A stretch of 36,866 bases of DNA from the NCBI GenBank assembly GCA_003427395.1, contig BFEA01000182.1, forward strand, positions 102,753 to 139,618, given 5' to 3'. Shown here in pieces: positions 9,581 to 19,528 of the stretch (its first letter is position 1; every line of letters begins with the position of its first letter). The position numbers and the translations under genes are program-made. The DNA is from Chara braunii (taxonomy: Eukaryota; Streptophyta; Charophyceae; Charales; Characeae). The notes under the pieces are model-generated. The model did not search any database. It saw only the letters and a list, made by a program, of their open reading frames with translations, and was not told where the DNA came from.

Positions 9581-11011
9581 AATCGAAGGAGGGCTAATGA
9601 AAGGGCTCGGGATTATCGATGGGTCGAGGGTAGGTTAGAGAAACGGAAAACGGACGGTAGTGGGATTTGGATGGTTGTACCGCACCCGTTCATGAGGTAT
9701 GACTTGGTGAAGACATCATACGAAGAAACGACAGTCCATTTTGCCGTACGGATTACAGAGTCAGCAATCGACAAAAATGAATGGTACTGGTCCAATATTC
9801 GGGACGATGTGAAATTCATCGTCGCAAACTGTCAAGTCTGCGCTGCTGACAAGGCGTCGATCCAGCCGCCGAGATCGATAGTACCAACGGTAGTCGAGCG
9901 ACCGTTTCAAAGGGTGAGTATGGATACAACCGATATCGTGGTACCCCCTGGTCCTAATAGTTGTGAATATTCAGTCCTGTTGGTATTTGTCGACCATTTT
10001 TTGAAATGGATCGAGGCCTATCCGTGTCGCACGCAACAAGCCGCCGAAATCGCGCGGTATGTTAACCGTTTTCTCGGGATGCACCAGGATACGAAAGAAA
10101 TCCTGACCAACAACGGGGCAAAATTCAGAGGGGAAGTATTAAGGAACTTGGTCATACACGGTGTCGCTGTGCAAAATATCGCACCCCACATGTCACAATC
10201 CAATGGGCTGGTAGAGAACGAAAATAGGGTGATAAAGACAGCACTGCGACGAAACATCACAGCATGAGATCCGAGGTCTTGGCCTGATATCGTCGATCAC
10301 ATCTTGGTGGTCCATTGCGGAACGCCCCACGAATCAACGGGCCTGATCCCCTTCCAGCTGAGGACCAATAGCGTCGCTTGCGTTTCGATACCGAGCCTCC
10401 CTGATGAATCAACGATGAACCGACGGCCCACAAGGGCCACGGTTCGAGACAAGGCCAAGCGACACTTAGAACTAATAGAACGGTCCCTTCCCAGGCTAGC
10501 CCGAAAACGCTAGAAAATTACCGAGTTGGCCCACGGCCGACAGGTCCGAAGCTACGAGGCCTGGAACGAGAACGCAGGTCCATGGCCCCAGTACAAATTG
10601 GGGGACATCGTGCAGGTGAGGAAATGTGCTCGCCAGGGTAAGCTAGCGCCACGATTCTTCGGGCGATTCCGCGTGATTGAGCTCGGACCAAACGGCGTGA
10701 ACACCGTGCGGCTTGTGTCTGAGGTCTCTGGCAGCCGATCGGCTCGTCTGATCATCCGCCACGTGTCCCACCATCGTCCCCTTCCTCCTTCCCTATCTTC
10801 GCCTTCATCTAATTCCTCCTCTGCTGCGGAAGAGGATGACGACTGCTTACGCCTGTCTCTCCGTCTCCTTTTCGTTTTCCTTCTGTTACTCCGTACCCGC
10901 CACCATCGCCATGAGCTTTGCAATGGAGCAAGTGATCGGTGCGTGGCTGCTTACTCTGAGGGGCCGAATCAGCGTCATCCGGCAAGTGCAACGACCCCAT
11001 CTCTGCACTGA
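9581..11011 (+). pseudogene. Ty3/gypsy integrase with GPY-like C-terminus, element 1
   Basis: Integrase joins element cDNA to host DNA. The N-terminal zinc module is represented by 'YWSNIRDDV' and 'CQVCAADK'. The core has Asp at 9923-9925 ('SMDTTD'), Asn at 10109-10111 where the second catalytic Asp is expected ('LTNNGAKF'; GAC to AAC is one transition), and Glu at 10214-10216 ('GLVENENR'). The C-terminal module has 'LGDIVQVRK' and 'APRFFGRFRVIEL'. One frame runs from 9164 to 11011, broken only by TAG 9578, TGA 10265 and TAG 10511. The tail after about 10780 is Ser- and Asp-rich and may not be native, because ORF3 begins inside it in another frame. Confidence 0.9.
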
Positions 11012-12130
11012 TTTCCTGCGGTTCGCAGCCTTCTTCAGCACGGCGGCGATCCACGCGGCGACGGAGATCCGATTTACGGAAGCGGCCTCTACGCGTGTTC
11101 TGGCCGAGATCTCGACCTTTCGACGACTGTCCCCTCCCGGGATCAGCCACGTCACTGTCGTCATCGTCTTCAAGGGGGACATCACGGAGGTACCCTCGAC
11201 GATTCATCCTGACATCTATCGGACTCTGCGCGCCTGGGACGAGGAAGTACGCACGGCGTGGACGACACTCCTTGCTCATTGGGGAGATACCATCTTGCCC
11301 GCACACGACACCGACTTTCAGCTCCATTCATCCCGCAGGTCGCCGGCGATCGTACTACCGGAGCTTCGTCCCTTTGTGCTGCCCCAATGAGTCGTCACCG
11401 CCTGTCCTACTTCGGCTTTCCCTCCAGCATCCCCACTCTTTGGCAGTCCGCGCGGGCCCCCACTCTCTCCTATCGTGTCAAGGAGACCAGCGCGCCTCTA
11501 TTGAGCGAAGAAAAGTGGGACGCGTGGTGGGAAGACTACACTGAACTCGTCTTTTGCTTGTTGGAGAAAGAGTTCCGCAGGTCAGAATCGGCCCCATTCG
11601 AAGAAGGGCCAGAGCACCCAGAAGACAGTGTGGAGCTCCTAATCATCCAGGCCTGGGGGACGGCAGAGGAGGGCGATCTGCTGGGGATCGTATTTGGAAA
11701 GGTGGAGGAAGGAGGTCTCGTCTTGATCACGAGCGAGCTGTTGGTGTTCTTGACCCAGCTGGTGGATGATCTGCACCTAGACATCTTGGCTCGGTGCGAC
11801 GAGCAGCCCGACACCGACGTGTTGACTCGGACGCTCGAACCGCACTTAGTGTGGTCCACGTGTACGGAGATTGACGAGGACAACTGTCTCTATCCCTCCT
11901 AGGCGCTCTATTCGGAGATTGACGTCATTGATCTCACGTTCTGGGACCCAATCGCGGGGAGAAACGCTGTCGAGCGCATCGGTCGCGCACAGGGACCCTC
12001 CCGGCAGCGTCACGCAGGATTTTGCAGGACTTGTCGCGGAGAGTGTTTGCCGCTCCGGCCGAGTGCGCCAACCGTACCTCTCACGAGCCCCTACGACAGA
12101 ACAGGGTCACGCGAGGCACCGCTTACCTCC
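10911..12130 (+). pseudogene. ORF3 downstream of pol in element 1, unknown function
   Basis: Unrecognised protein overlapping the end of pol in a different frame. ATG 10911 has a favourable context (CACCATCGCCATGA). The first part (10911 to about 11330) includes 'ISHVTVVIVFKGDI' and 'YRTLRAWDEEVRTAW'. A frameshift near 11320-11390 leads to a second part with 'EKWDAWWEDYTELVF' and 'LLIIQAWGTAEEGDL', rich in acidic and aromatic residues, ending at TAG 11900; codons remain open in frame to about 12130. It has no convincing signal peptide or membrane span, so an envelope is unlikely. Its position recalls the extra 3' ORFs of some plant Tat-lineage elements, but no homology to those is claimed. 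Confidence 0.5.
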
Positions 12131-12480
12131 ACCTGAGGGAGCTGTCACCATCCCTTAGGTGGGCGTATCCCCGCCGAGCTACTGAACCACATGCGAAAGT
12201 TTTTCGTATGCAATTGCTGAGGTGGCCCAACCGAGGGCGTTTCTCGTTCGCTATAGCATAGGGGTTACGAGTGGTCGAACACCCAAAAATCGAACCCTCA
12301 CGCGAATCGACGTTCTGGGGGGCTGACGCCCCAAACGCGACTCGACGTCGGTCGACCAGGATGCATCCACACGTTACACCACAACACTCACATCTACCCA
12401 TACGCAACATGTGGGAACACACAAACAAACATTACAATCAACACCACAACACAGCAACACTCCTAGTCCCTTCAGTATCC
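12131..12480. other. Post-ORF3 spacer
   Basis: No gene recognised. 12370-12470 is rich in CA/ACAC steps (CACACAAACAAAC, CACCACAACACA). It may be the 3' untranslated part of element 1, but no polypurine tract or LTR edge is evident. Confidence 0.4.
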
Positions 12481-12790
12481 GACCCATAATTTTATGTCGC
12501 GAGACTCAGATAGGTATCGCGCGCTGGACTTTCGTATAAGAGTCGTGCGAGCGTATGGCCTCCTCATATCGACCAGCTATGTGTGCATACGCGAGCACTC
12601 GCGCTGCTGGGGTACTACGTGGTACTCGTAACCGCGCGGCCCTTGATAATCTCGAGGGTCGTGCTCGACACTCAAGTGTCGGCTGGCAAGCGCGTTGAGG
12701 AGTGTCCCTCTCGACGCTAGACAACCACCATGCGCGGTTGAAGACCACACCCTCTTCTGCACCCTGTGCAGAGGGGTTGAGTAGAAAGCT
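12481..12790. repeat. Diverged direct repeat copy 1 (partner 13157-13475)
   Basis: Shares ordered anchors with 13157-13475: GACCCATAA at the left edge, a GCGCG-rich block, a hairpin, and CTTCTGCACCCTG at the right. The hairpin here is CGACAC-tcaa-GTGTCG at 12666-12681. The two copies are 676 bp apart and well diverged. They may be sub-repeats of a lost LTR or a satellite; this cannot be settled here. Confidence 0.6.
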
Positions 12791-13156
12791 CCAAGGCTGT
12801 CGTGGTAGCTGAAATCAAGGGGTTTGACTTTGACGGCCACCACGGACTACAACGTCCAACCATGAAAACTTAAAAGAGGAAACAACTGCAGATAGAAAGG
12901 GAAGATCATCCCCTTTCTTTTCTTTGTCTAGCCCATAGCCTGATTGCCGTCTCAAATAGACGGGGGAAGGCCAACACAAGAGATGCGTGCGGATGGTGCC
13001 CAAAATCAGGCCCATAGGCAACCCGACGTTCGAGGCGTTGGAGGCTCGTACGCGGATCCCCATAGGCCGACTAGGACTGATACCTCACCCACGCGTCGTT
13101 TCGTGCTACCGAAACTCAGGTCCACTGGCCATAACGCGCTTTTGCCCTCTTCGCTT

Positions 13157-13475
13157 GACCCATAACTTTCGTGCGCGAAAATCGGTAAGTACCGCGCGTG
13201 TGGGTTAACATAAAACCGCGCGGACGCAGGGCCTACACATACCGATAAACAATGCGGACTTGCGTAAGTAGTCGTGATGACGGCGCATTATGATGTGCCC
13301 ATACCCGAGTGGTCTCATTTGAGCCATGGGGTCGCTCTCGACGCTCATGCGTCGGCTGAAGTGCGCGCTAAGGGGGGTAAAACTTTAGCGAGCGCAAACC
13401 CGGCCTGATGGCCTTACCATCTTCTGCACCCTGAGGTGCTCCAAAGGGCGCGGGGTGAGATGGTCCCTAGGGCAG
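13157..13475. repeat. Diverged direct repeat copy 2 (partner 12481-12790)
   Basis: Second copy, with hairpin CGACGC-tcat-GCGTCG at 13339-13354. Relative to copy 1 an A-T pair in the stem has become a G-C pair by matching changes in both arms. The outer anchors GACCCATAA (13157) and CTTCTGCACCCTG are kept. Confidence 0.6.
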
Positions 13476-14970
13476 GAAGGAGCTTGGAGCGGTGGTGAGT
13501 TGTCTGGCGCATCATCAGTGACACACTAATCCTTCCGCCCGGAACTTTATCGTTCCACCAAAATAATCTACAACAAGGAAAATGAAAAAGAGCACTTGAT
13601 ATTGGCAGGGGGACACATGAACGCCCCGCCGGACCGAGTAGCTGGGGGACAGCCCCTCGTCCTCGCGGCGCTTCTGTTTCCCCGGGTCAGCGTCGTGCGA
13701 GCAAGTAAATCAGCGTCCTGTTCAAGGACCTCCTTCAGGCCTGGGACCAACGTCCGACCAGATAAGATGTTTGAGTAGGGAAAAACGTAAGCGTGTGGTC
13801 GCATAGCCTTTTGAGGGTTACCCGAGCGTACGCTTACTCTGACTATCACATTATCGGGGTGGGAAAAAAACAATCTCACTCAAACAAAAGTTGTGGGGTA
13901 GTTCACTCTCACGACAGTTGTGTGGTTTGCCTATCTGAATCCAAACATAATCACTTAACAAGACTCAATCGAGATTCTTTCATACATACCTGCAATCATA
14001 CGCTCCACATTCAAACGACATCACACACGATAAAGGGGTCAACTTTTTAGCCTTCTGCTGCTCACACCCTGCCTTATGCACACAAGCCCAACCATTTCCC
14101 CACCAATCCTCAACAAAGGTACTCAGTCTTTCAAAAATGGGCATTTATAAAGAAACTGGGTGAAAATCCAAAGAAACACACAAATCCTGGCAAGGGCCAA
14201 TGCCTTAGGTTGAGAGGCAGGAGGAATAGGAAAGTTGAGTCGTACACCGACGAATCGGCCACCGACCTATTATCAGTGATAACAGAAGATTGATCCTTTT
14301 GAAGAATCAGACTGATCAGATCAAGCCTTCAGGCGAAATATGGAAACCTGCATCACAGTACAGGCAAAAAAGAACCACTACTATGTTCATGCCAAAAAAG
14401 GATAATACTCCCTAAGTCGTGGCCTAGTTCCTCTACTAACCTCGCTGTCGATTCTCCTCACTGGTACCAAGTCGTTGTGTATCTCCCCTAGGAAAAGTGT
14501 CTTTTCATAATTTCTACGAGTCAAAAAATGACTAACTCTTTCATATTTGCAGAAACTTTGGCAGCGCTTCTCGTAGGAACAGGAGGTTGTCAAGATTTAT
14601 ACAAAGCTGAAAGACAGAAGACAAAGCAAGCTATACTTGAGACTATCTTTTGATACCTGTTTGATGATTTAGAATCCGTGACAGCCCGCACGACCTCTAG
14701 ATGAGAGTGTGGCTAACCCTGATCCTAACTCCTAGCAGGGTCAGTCCAACCTTCATCCCAAGTTCTCCCTCCCATCATCCATCTCATCTACCTATGGCTC
14801 CAGCACTTGGCGAACATCTAAAGCATCTAGCCTATCGAAAAAACGCCCTAGAGTGAGAGCCCACAAGCATGCATAAACAAACATCTCTCACAATCCCACA
14901 TAAGTTTGACCCAAGTAGTTCGTTAGATCACTCAGTTCTTTTTCCTCCCCTTGCCTATAGCATAGGATCA
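13476..14970. other. Spacer, no gene supported
   Basis: No coding region, RNA gene or element end is recognised. Short frames (13568-13879, 13793-14050, 14387-14593) show no domain character. Base composition shifts from GC-rich before about 13850 to AT-richer after it, which may mark the edge of an inserted segment. Confidence 0.5.
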
Positions 14971-16206
14971 GACAATGCCCTAACTTAAGGGTATGTCCAA
15001 CCTGCCTAAATAAACAAGTAAAAGTACGTACAACTGGACTGCCCTAACTTAAGGGTATGCCCAACACCACACGAACTCTAGTCATAAAACATATAACCAG
15101 ACCGCCCTAACTTAAGGGTATGTCTAGCTTCTGCTTAACTTACGACATAAAGCATAAACTAGACTGCCCTAACTTAAGGGTATGCCTAGTCATCTCGAGA
15201 CAAGGTTACATATGGCATAGGATTAGGCTGCCCCAACTTAGGGGTGTGCCTAACCTGCCTAAAACAAGTACGAACGATGAATGGTCAGACCGCACTAACT
15301 TAAGGGTACGTCCAACCTACATAACATCAACGACAAGAGCATATCACTAGGCCGCCCTAACTTAAGGGTACGCCTAGCTAGCTTAAACAGGTTTAGGTAC
15401 ATAAGACAATATGACCAGGCCGCCCTAACTTAAGGGTACGCCTGATCTGCTTGAACAAAGTACAAACGACGTATGACTAAGCCGCCCTAACTTAAGGGTA
15501 CGCTTAGTTTCCGTAACGACAATATACGAGAACAACCATTGGTGTACTTGTACAAACTTTATATCTTTCTTTCTTATCAGGCAGATGATCAAACCTACCC
15601 GACTTAGGGAGACATCCAATCCTGCCTTGTGTTTAGAAGGGAAAATACAAGAAGATTTATACTAACTCTCTGCAACTTTGAATTATTACGAGCATAAGAC
15701 TGAACCGCCATAACTTAAGGGTACGCCCAGCCTGCCCGAATTACCTTTATTATACTCTTTATTTGTTTTTCTTTTCTTCTTGTTCTACCTGACTTACTGA
15801 CTGGCTTTCCCAACTTAGGGTGCCCGGTCTGCCAGATGGTATAGGTTCGTATAATATATATCAAAATTTTATACCTTGGTTGACCATAGTGTTCATGGCT
15901 TATGACTGAGCCGCCCTAACTTAAGGGTACGCTCATCCTTATGCCTTTGTTCCCCTCAGAAGAAAACACACACAGAACTGGGTCTACGCAACTTAGAATA
16001 TCCCCAGTCCTGTTTTTCAGCAACCCACAAAAGAAACATTAGGATTCTGAGTCCTCCCAACTTAGGGTGCTCATCCTCCTGTTCAGAAACCCCAGAAAGA
16101 AACAGCGACTGGTCCGTCCAACTTAGGATAGGCCTAGCCCCCAAAATCATACAGTCAGCCCAGCCAACATAAATAAAACATAGCACTGCGCCCACATCAA
16201 CTTAGA
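14971..16206. repeat. Tandem array of about 17 hairpin units, mostly 61-68 bp apart
   Basis: Each unit is centred on an inverted repeat with core CCCTAACTTAAGGG: 4-base arms CCCT/AGGG around AACTTA. Cores start at 14978, 15042, 15105, 15167, 15231, 15293, 15355, 15423 and 15485, then at wider spacing, near 15598, 15708, 15809, 15914, 15986, 16056, 16117 and 16195. Outside the core an outer stem differs between units but stays complementary: TTAGGC/GCCTAA (15231), CTAGGC/GCCTAG (15355), CAGGC/GCCTG (15423), ACTAAGC/GCTTAGT (15485) and TGAGC/GCTCA (15914). The unit at 15231 also has CCCC/GGGG in place of CCCT/AGGG. Between cores the DNA is AT-rich and poorly conserved. No coding frame. Confidence 0.9.
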
Positions 16207-18063
16207 GGAGCTCGGCCTTGGGTTGACCAAGTCAAAAGTATGCAAACGCCTTCCTCCCACCTTCCCCCAATTCATTTTGCCTGAATTCACTCAAAGTAAA
16301 AGTCTGATTTCTCACATACAATTGTTGATTTATCTTTCACAATGCATGTTTTGACATACATATCAAAAAAGAGTAATATCCTTACATGGTTGTATTCAGA
16401 TACCTAGGGGATAACAAATAGGGGAAGGGATCACACACGTCAAACGAAATTATACCTGAAGTTCCCTACCTCCAAATCCCCGCCTGGGTTCCGGCAGAGC
16501 TCCCGCAATCGGTGGGTGAACCTCCCACAAGGTCTTGCTGCGGTCCTACGGGTTGCAATCCCACCTGCCACCTTCCTCTCGTAACCTCAGACTAGACTTA
16601 GAGGAAGAAGGATAGAAGGAGAAAGTTCAGACTCTCGAGATTCAAGGGTGGGACACTCAACTCACAATGAGAGGCCCTTGAAGTCTGGAATCTCCTAAGG
16701 GCCCCGCAATGATGGTCAGGGAAACGCAACAAAAGCACTCCACTCACCGCCAAAACTCAGGGTAACAGTTCCTCGACAGCCTTTACAATTGCAGCACTAA
16801 CCCCCTTGCAGAAGTTTCATCCATCCCCTTGTCTGACGGCGTCCATTTTTTTTTCTAATGCTGTTGCCCCACCCAACGAGGAACAGCGTCCCGTTCAGCA
16901 GTAGTGCCCTAGTTACTACCGCAGCTCCTTCTACAGCATCATCTCAACACGGATAACCAGGACTATGCGCAGCAGCATGCTTAGCCACTAGTAGCCCCCC
17001 GTTCCCTCACCTGCACCGCAAGCGGCATAAGGTACATGGACTGTACAGTGTGGAGCTCAACGTCTGAGGCACCGTACCTAGCCTTTAAAGGAAGTAACAA
17101 CTATCCTTTAAGACCAGTTATTTGGACTGTAGCAATTTGGTGGCCAGCGCCTAACTGGCTTGGGCACAAAACGGCAAGTCACAACGAGTGACACAGCGGG
17201 TTACTCGGCAGGAGCACGGCCTCTACTACTGTCGGATCAAGATCTCCTTGCAGTCTCCAACTTGGCTGCCCTAGCCCACGGTGCGCAGGCTGCCTCCTAT
17301 CGGTAGTAGTAGCAATACTAGTTATCACAGCAGCAGTGAATCTCAATAGTGTGGGATGCAGTAGAATCCAATTGCAACAGCCGTCAACTTATCAACAGAT
17401 GACCTACCCTTCAACAATACCAGGAATCTCAGTCAGCAGGGCCAATACCCTGAAGTCCAACAACACCCCGGTACTGAACAAACAACAACCGTTATGGTCA
17501 GTAGTCTGAGTAGATTAGCCGTCCTGCTGCCTCAACCCCACTAGGTATCAGATGGCTGACAGTAATCCACAACTCCTCCTGTTCTGTAAACACAAGTTTG
17601 TGGTAGTGGTCTGAAAACGCAGCAACAGTGCCCAGGTATACGGCTGTAATATCCCGAGCACTTGTACTAACAGCGGACTCAACAACATTTAGCAACACAT
17701 ACTGAATCGATACATGCCCACTCGCCCAATCAGCAACCTCGCCGAGGGGCGCGAGGTAATCATCCACGCGTAGCAACAATAGCTCGCCTTCGAAAATACG
17801 AACACTACATCAGAAACATGGCGACAACATCTCTTCAGATTCTTGCAACAGCAGCTTTGCCCGGAAGTAAGTGGCAGCAGCCTGTTACTTGCTGACTACA
17901 CAGTATCGCCTCCTAAAGCAACCGTAGAGTCACAGATCAATGACCTCAGTTTTACATATTCAGTCCTCTGTTGAAACAACAAGGTCAATTCTCTGAGACC
18001 TACAGTGAAACACAACCGTCATCTGCAGTAGCAAGGCTAGAAACCAGCAGTACACAGCGCTCT
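16207..18063. other. Spacer left of element 2, no firm feature
   Basis: Mixed-composition DNA without a recognisable gene apart from the weak minus-strand frame at 17498-17806. It is the left flank of element 2, so the original insertion site is at about 18063. The other flank lies outside the window, so a target-site duplication cannot be tested. Confidence 0.5.
17498..17806 (-). CDS. Weak ORF with protein-like composition
   Basis: About 100 codons open on the minus strand, including 'LLRVDDYLAPLGEV' and 'EQEELWITVSHLI'. Residue composition is balanced and amphipathic rather than the low-complexity type seen in neighbouring frames, so it could be an exon or a gene remnant. No ATG is visible near the 5' end and no family is recognised. 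Listed as a possibility only. Confidence 0.2.
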   Translation of the reverse strand, partial: SVRIFEGELLLLRVDDYLAPLGEVADWASGHVSIQYVLLNVVESAVSTSARDITAVYLGTVAAFSDHYHKLVFTEQEELWITVSHLIPSGVEAAGRLIYSDY

Positions 18064-18423
18064 CGGCCACCCCCCGGCCCCCTCCTGCTCGTTGACCCCT
18101 GTCGAGGGATTTCTGCTGTCCGAAGACTGGTCGCGCCGTCCTGAGCAAGCCCCCGCTGCCGACTCGGCTCCACCGCCCGTTTGCCCCGTGAAGATCCCCC
18201 CCCCCCCCTTTTTTGTGGTCTCCCTTCCTTCTGCGAAGCCGCCCGGGGACAGATGCCCCTCGAGCGCTTAAAAAGGCTCTCGGCGACGACAAGATGTACT
18301 AATGTGAAAATGCCGAGAGAGAGCCGGCTCGTCGTCCGTTCTAGCCCGTATCCGGAGAGCCAGCTTGGCGCGGACAGTAGCCTGCCCAGAAATTCAAAAG
18401 AAGGCGAAGGCGAACTCGAGAGT

Positions 18424-18443
18424 CCGAGCCCCTTCGGGCTCAG
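18424..18443. other. LTR hairpin (8-bp stem, 4-base loop), left copy
   Basis: CCGAGCCC-cttc-GGGCTCAG. The matching place in the other LTR (36086-36105) is a perfect 8-bp stem ending CGG. The left copy has one mismatch from a single G-to-A change. It lies in the R/U5 half, so it would be present in element RNA. Confidence 0.6.
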
Positions 18444-18723
18444 ATGCCAGGTCGACCGCCAAGGGGATCGGGATCTCGAGTCCGCGAGACTACGAAAAGG
18501 GAACGATTGCACGACCCGAACCCTCAGTCACTCCGAACCTGGAACGCAGAGGAACTCGGGTCCGCAGAGCTGAGCTACTAGTCACATCCAGTTCAAAGAC
18601 GAGCCCGAAATCTGCGACAACGGAAGCACGACATTACCAAGCTCCAAAGCGATCAAGAACGAATACATGATGGTGTCGAGCTCAAAGGTAATCTACACAC
18701 CTCAATAACTAACACACCATGCC

Positions 18724-19420
18724 ATCAAGCTCGAAGGCGAGCTAGAACCCGCAAGAGCGAGTACCGAATGGTATCGGGCTCAGTGGTAATCTGTAACCTT
18801 CAGGGACGGACACACAACGTAGTCAAGCAAGAACCCGCAAGAGCGAATACCGAATGGTAACGAGCTCAATGGAGACCTATAACCCACAAGGACGAACACA
18901 CAATGTTGTCAAGCTCGAATGCAGGCAAGAACTCGCAAGAGCGAATACCGAATGGTAACAAGCTCAATAGTGATCTGTAACCCACAGAGACGAACACACA
19001 ATGTTGTCAGGCTCGAGTGCAAGCAAGAACCCACAAGAGCGAACCCCGGATGGTAACAAGCTCAATGGTGATCCGTAACCCACAGAGACGAACACAATAT
19101 GTTGTTTAGCTCGAGTGCAAGCAAGAACCCGCAAAAAGCGAATACCGAATGGCAACAAGCTCAATGGCAATCTGTAACCCACAGAGACGGACACACTATG
19201 TTGTCAAGCTCGAGTGCAAGCAAGAACCCGCAAAAAGCGAATACCGAATGGTAACAAGCTCAATGGTGATCTGTAACCCACAGGANCTCGAGTGCAAGCA
19301 AGAACCCGCAAAAAGCGAATACCGAATGGTAACAAGCTCAATGGTGATCTGTAACCCACAGGAACGAACAATATCGTCGAGTTCGAAAGCGAGCTAGATC
19401 CCGCGAATCCTTGAGGGCTC
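18724..19420. repeat. 98-bp tandem array inside the 3' LTR
   Basis: At least seven copies, at about 18724, 18823 (shortened), 18909, 19007, 19105, 19204 and after the N at 19286. Each carries CAAGAACCCGCAA, GCGAATACCGAATGGTAACA, AGCTCAATGG and CTGTAACCCACAGAGACG. They lie in the U3 half of the LTR, where repeated blocks in other elements can act as enhancers; that role is inference. The frames stay open because 98-99 bp units carry few stops. Confidence 0.9.
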
Positions 19421-19491
19421 AATGACTAGTGCAAGCCGAACCCGAACTCAGAACCGAGCTCGCCAGACGAACCGACTCCAGACTGTCCCCA

Positions 19492-19528
19492 CCCCCCGTC
19501 CTTCTTTCTCCCTCTCTCCCTCTCTCTC
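19492..19528 (-). promoter_or_regulatory. Polypurine tract next to the 3' LTR
   Basis: On the minus strand this is an almost unbroken purine run of about 37 bases ending GGGGGG directly before the LTR's TGGGGACAG. Such a tract resists RNase H and primes plus-strand DNA synthesis in LTR retrotransposons. Its exact adjacency to a TG terminus sets the LTR boundary at 19491. Further pyrimidine-rich (+ strand) DNA continues to about 19660. Confidence 0.75.

Larger units (their letters stand above)
5139..12130 (+). mobile_element. Element 1: decayed Ty3/gypsy retrotransposon body
   Basis: The order on the + strand is gag core, CCHC knuckle, retropepsin, RT, RNase H, PHD-type zinc finger, integrase, GPY-like C-terminal domain, then an additional ORF. 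RT before integrase defines the Ty3/gypsy (Metaviridae) order. The pol frame is interrupted by stops at 5277, 5370, 5466, 7239, 8869, 9578, 10265 and 10511 and by frameshifts near 7410, 7850, 8060, 8840 and 9180. No LTR pair, primer site or target-site duplication was found, so the limits given are those of the recognisable coding sequence. Certainly inactive. Confidence 0.85.
18064..19491 (-). repeat. 3' LTR of element 2
   Basis: About 1.43 kb. Read on the minus strand, the first half (19420-18724) is a 98-bp tandem array and the rest (18723-18064) is unique. The unique part aligns almost base for base with 35725-36370. The outer end here reads CGGCCA on the + strand where the other LTR has TGGCCA, so the terminal CA of this copy is mutated. 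A single N at 19286 marks an assembly gap inside the array, so the true length may be greater. No TATA box conserved between the two copies was identified. Confidence 0.85.

Noticed and set aside
10836-10910. Signal peptide at the start of the open frame containing ORF3 (Ser/Phe/Cys-rich)
   Set aside because: This stretch precedes the better ATG at 10911 and overlaps low-complexity pol tail; an envelope-like reading is not supported.
4678-14060. An LTR pair for element 1
   Set aside because: No direct repeat between the DNA before 5139 and that after 12130 could be found by eye, so none is annotated.
14971-15500. CRISPR-like look of regularly spaced short repeats
   Set aside because: Eukaryotic context; the repeat arms differ between units, the spacing is irregular, the spacers share AT-rich phrases, and there are no cas genes.
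14978-15500. CCCTAA inside each hairpin core taken as telomere repeat
   Set aside because: It occurs once per unit and is not tandem; it is explained by the CCCT...AGGG stem with AACTTA loop.
18181-18512. ORFs on both strands within the LTR
   Set aside because: The LTR is GC-rich and the matching positions in the other LTR have indels in the C/T run, so no frame is conserved.
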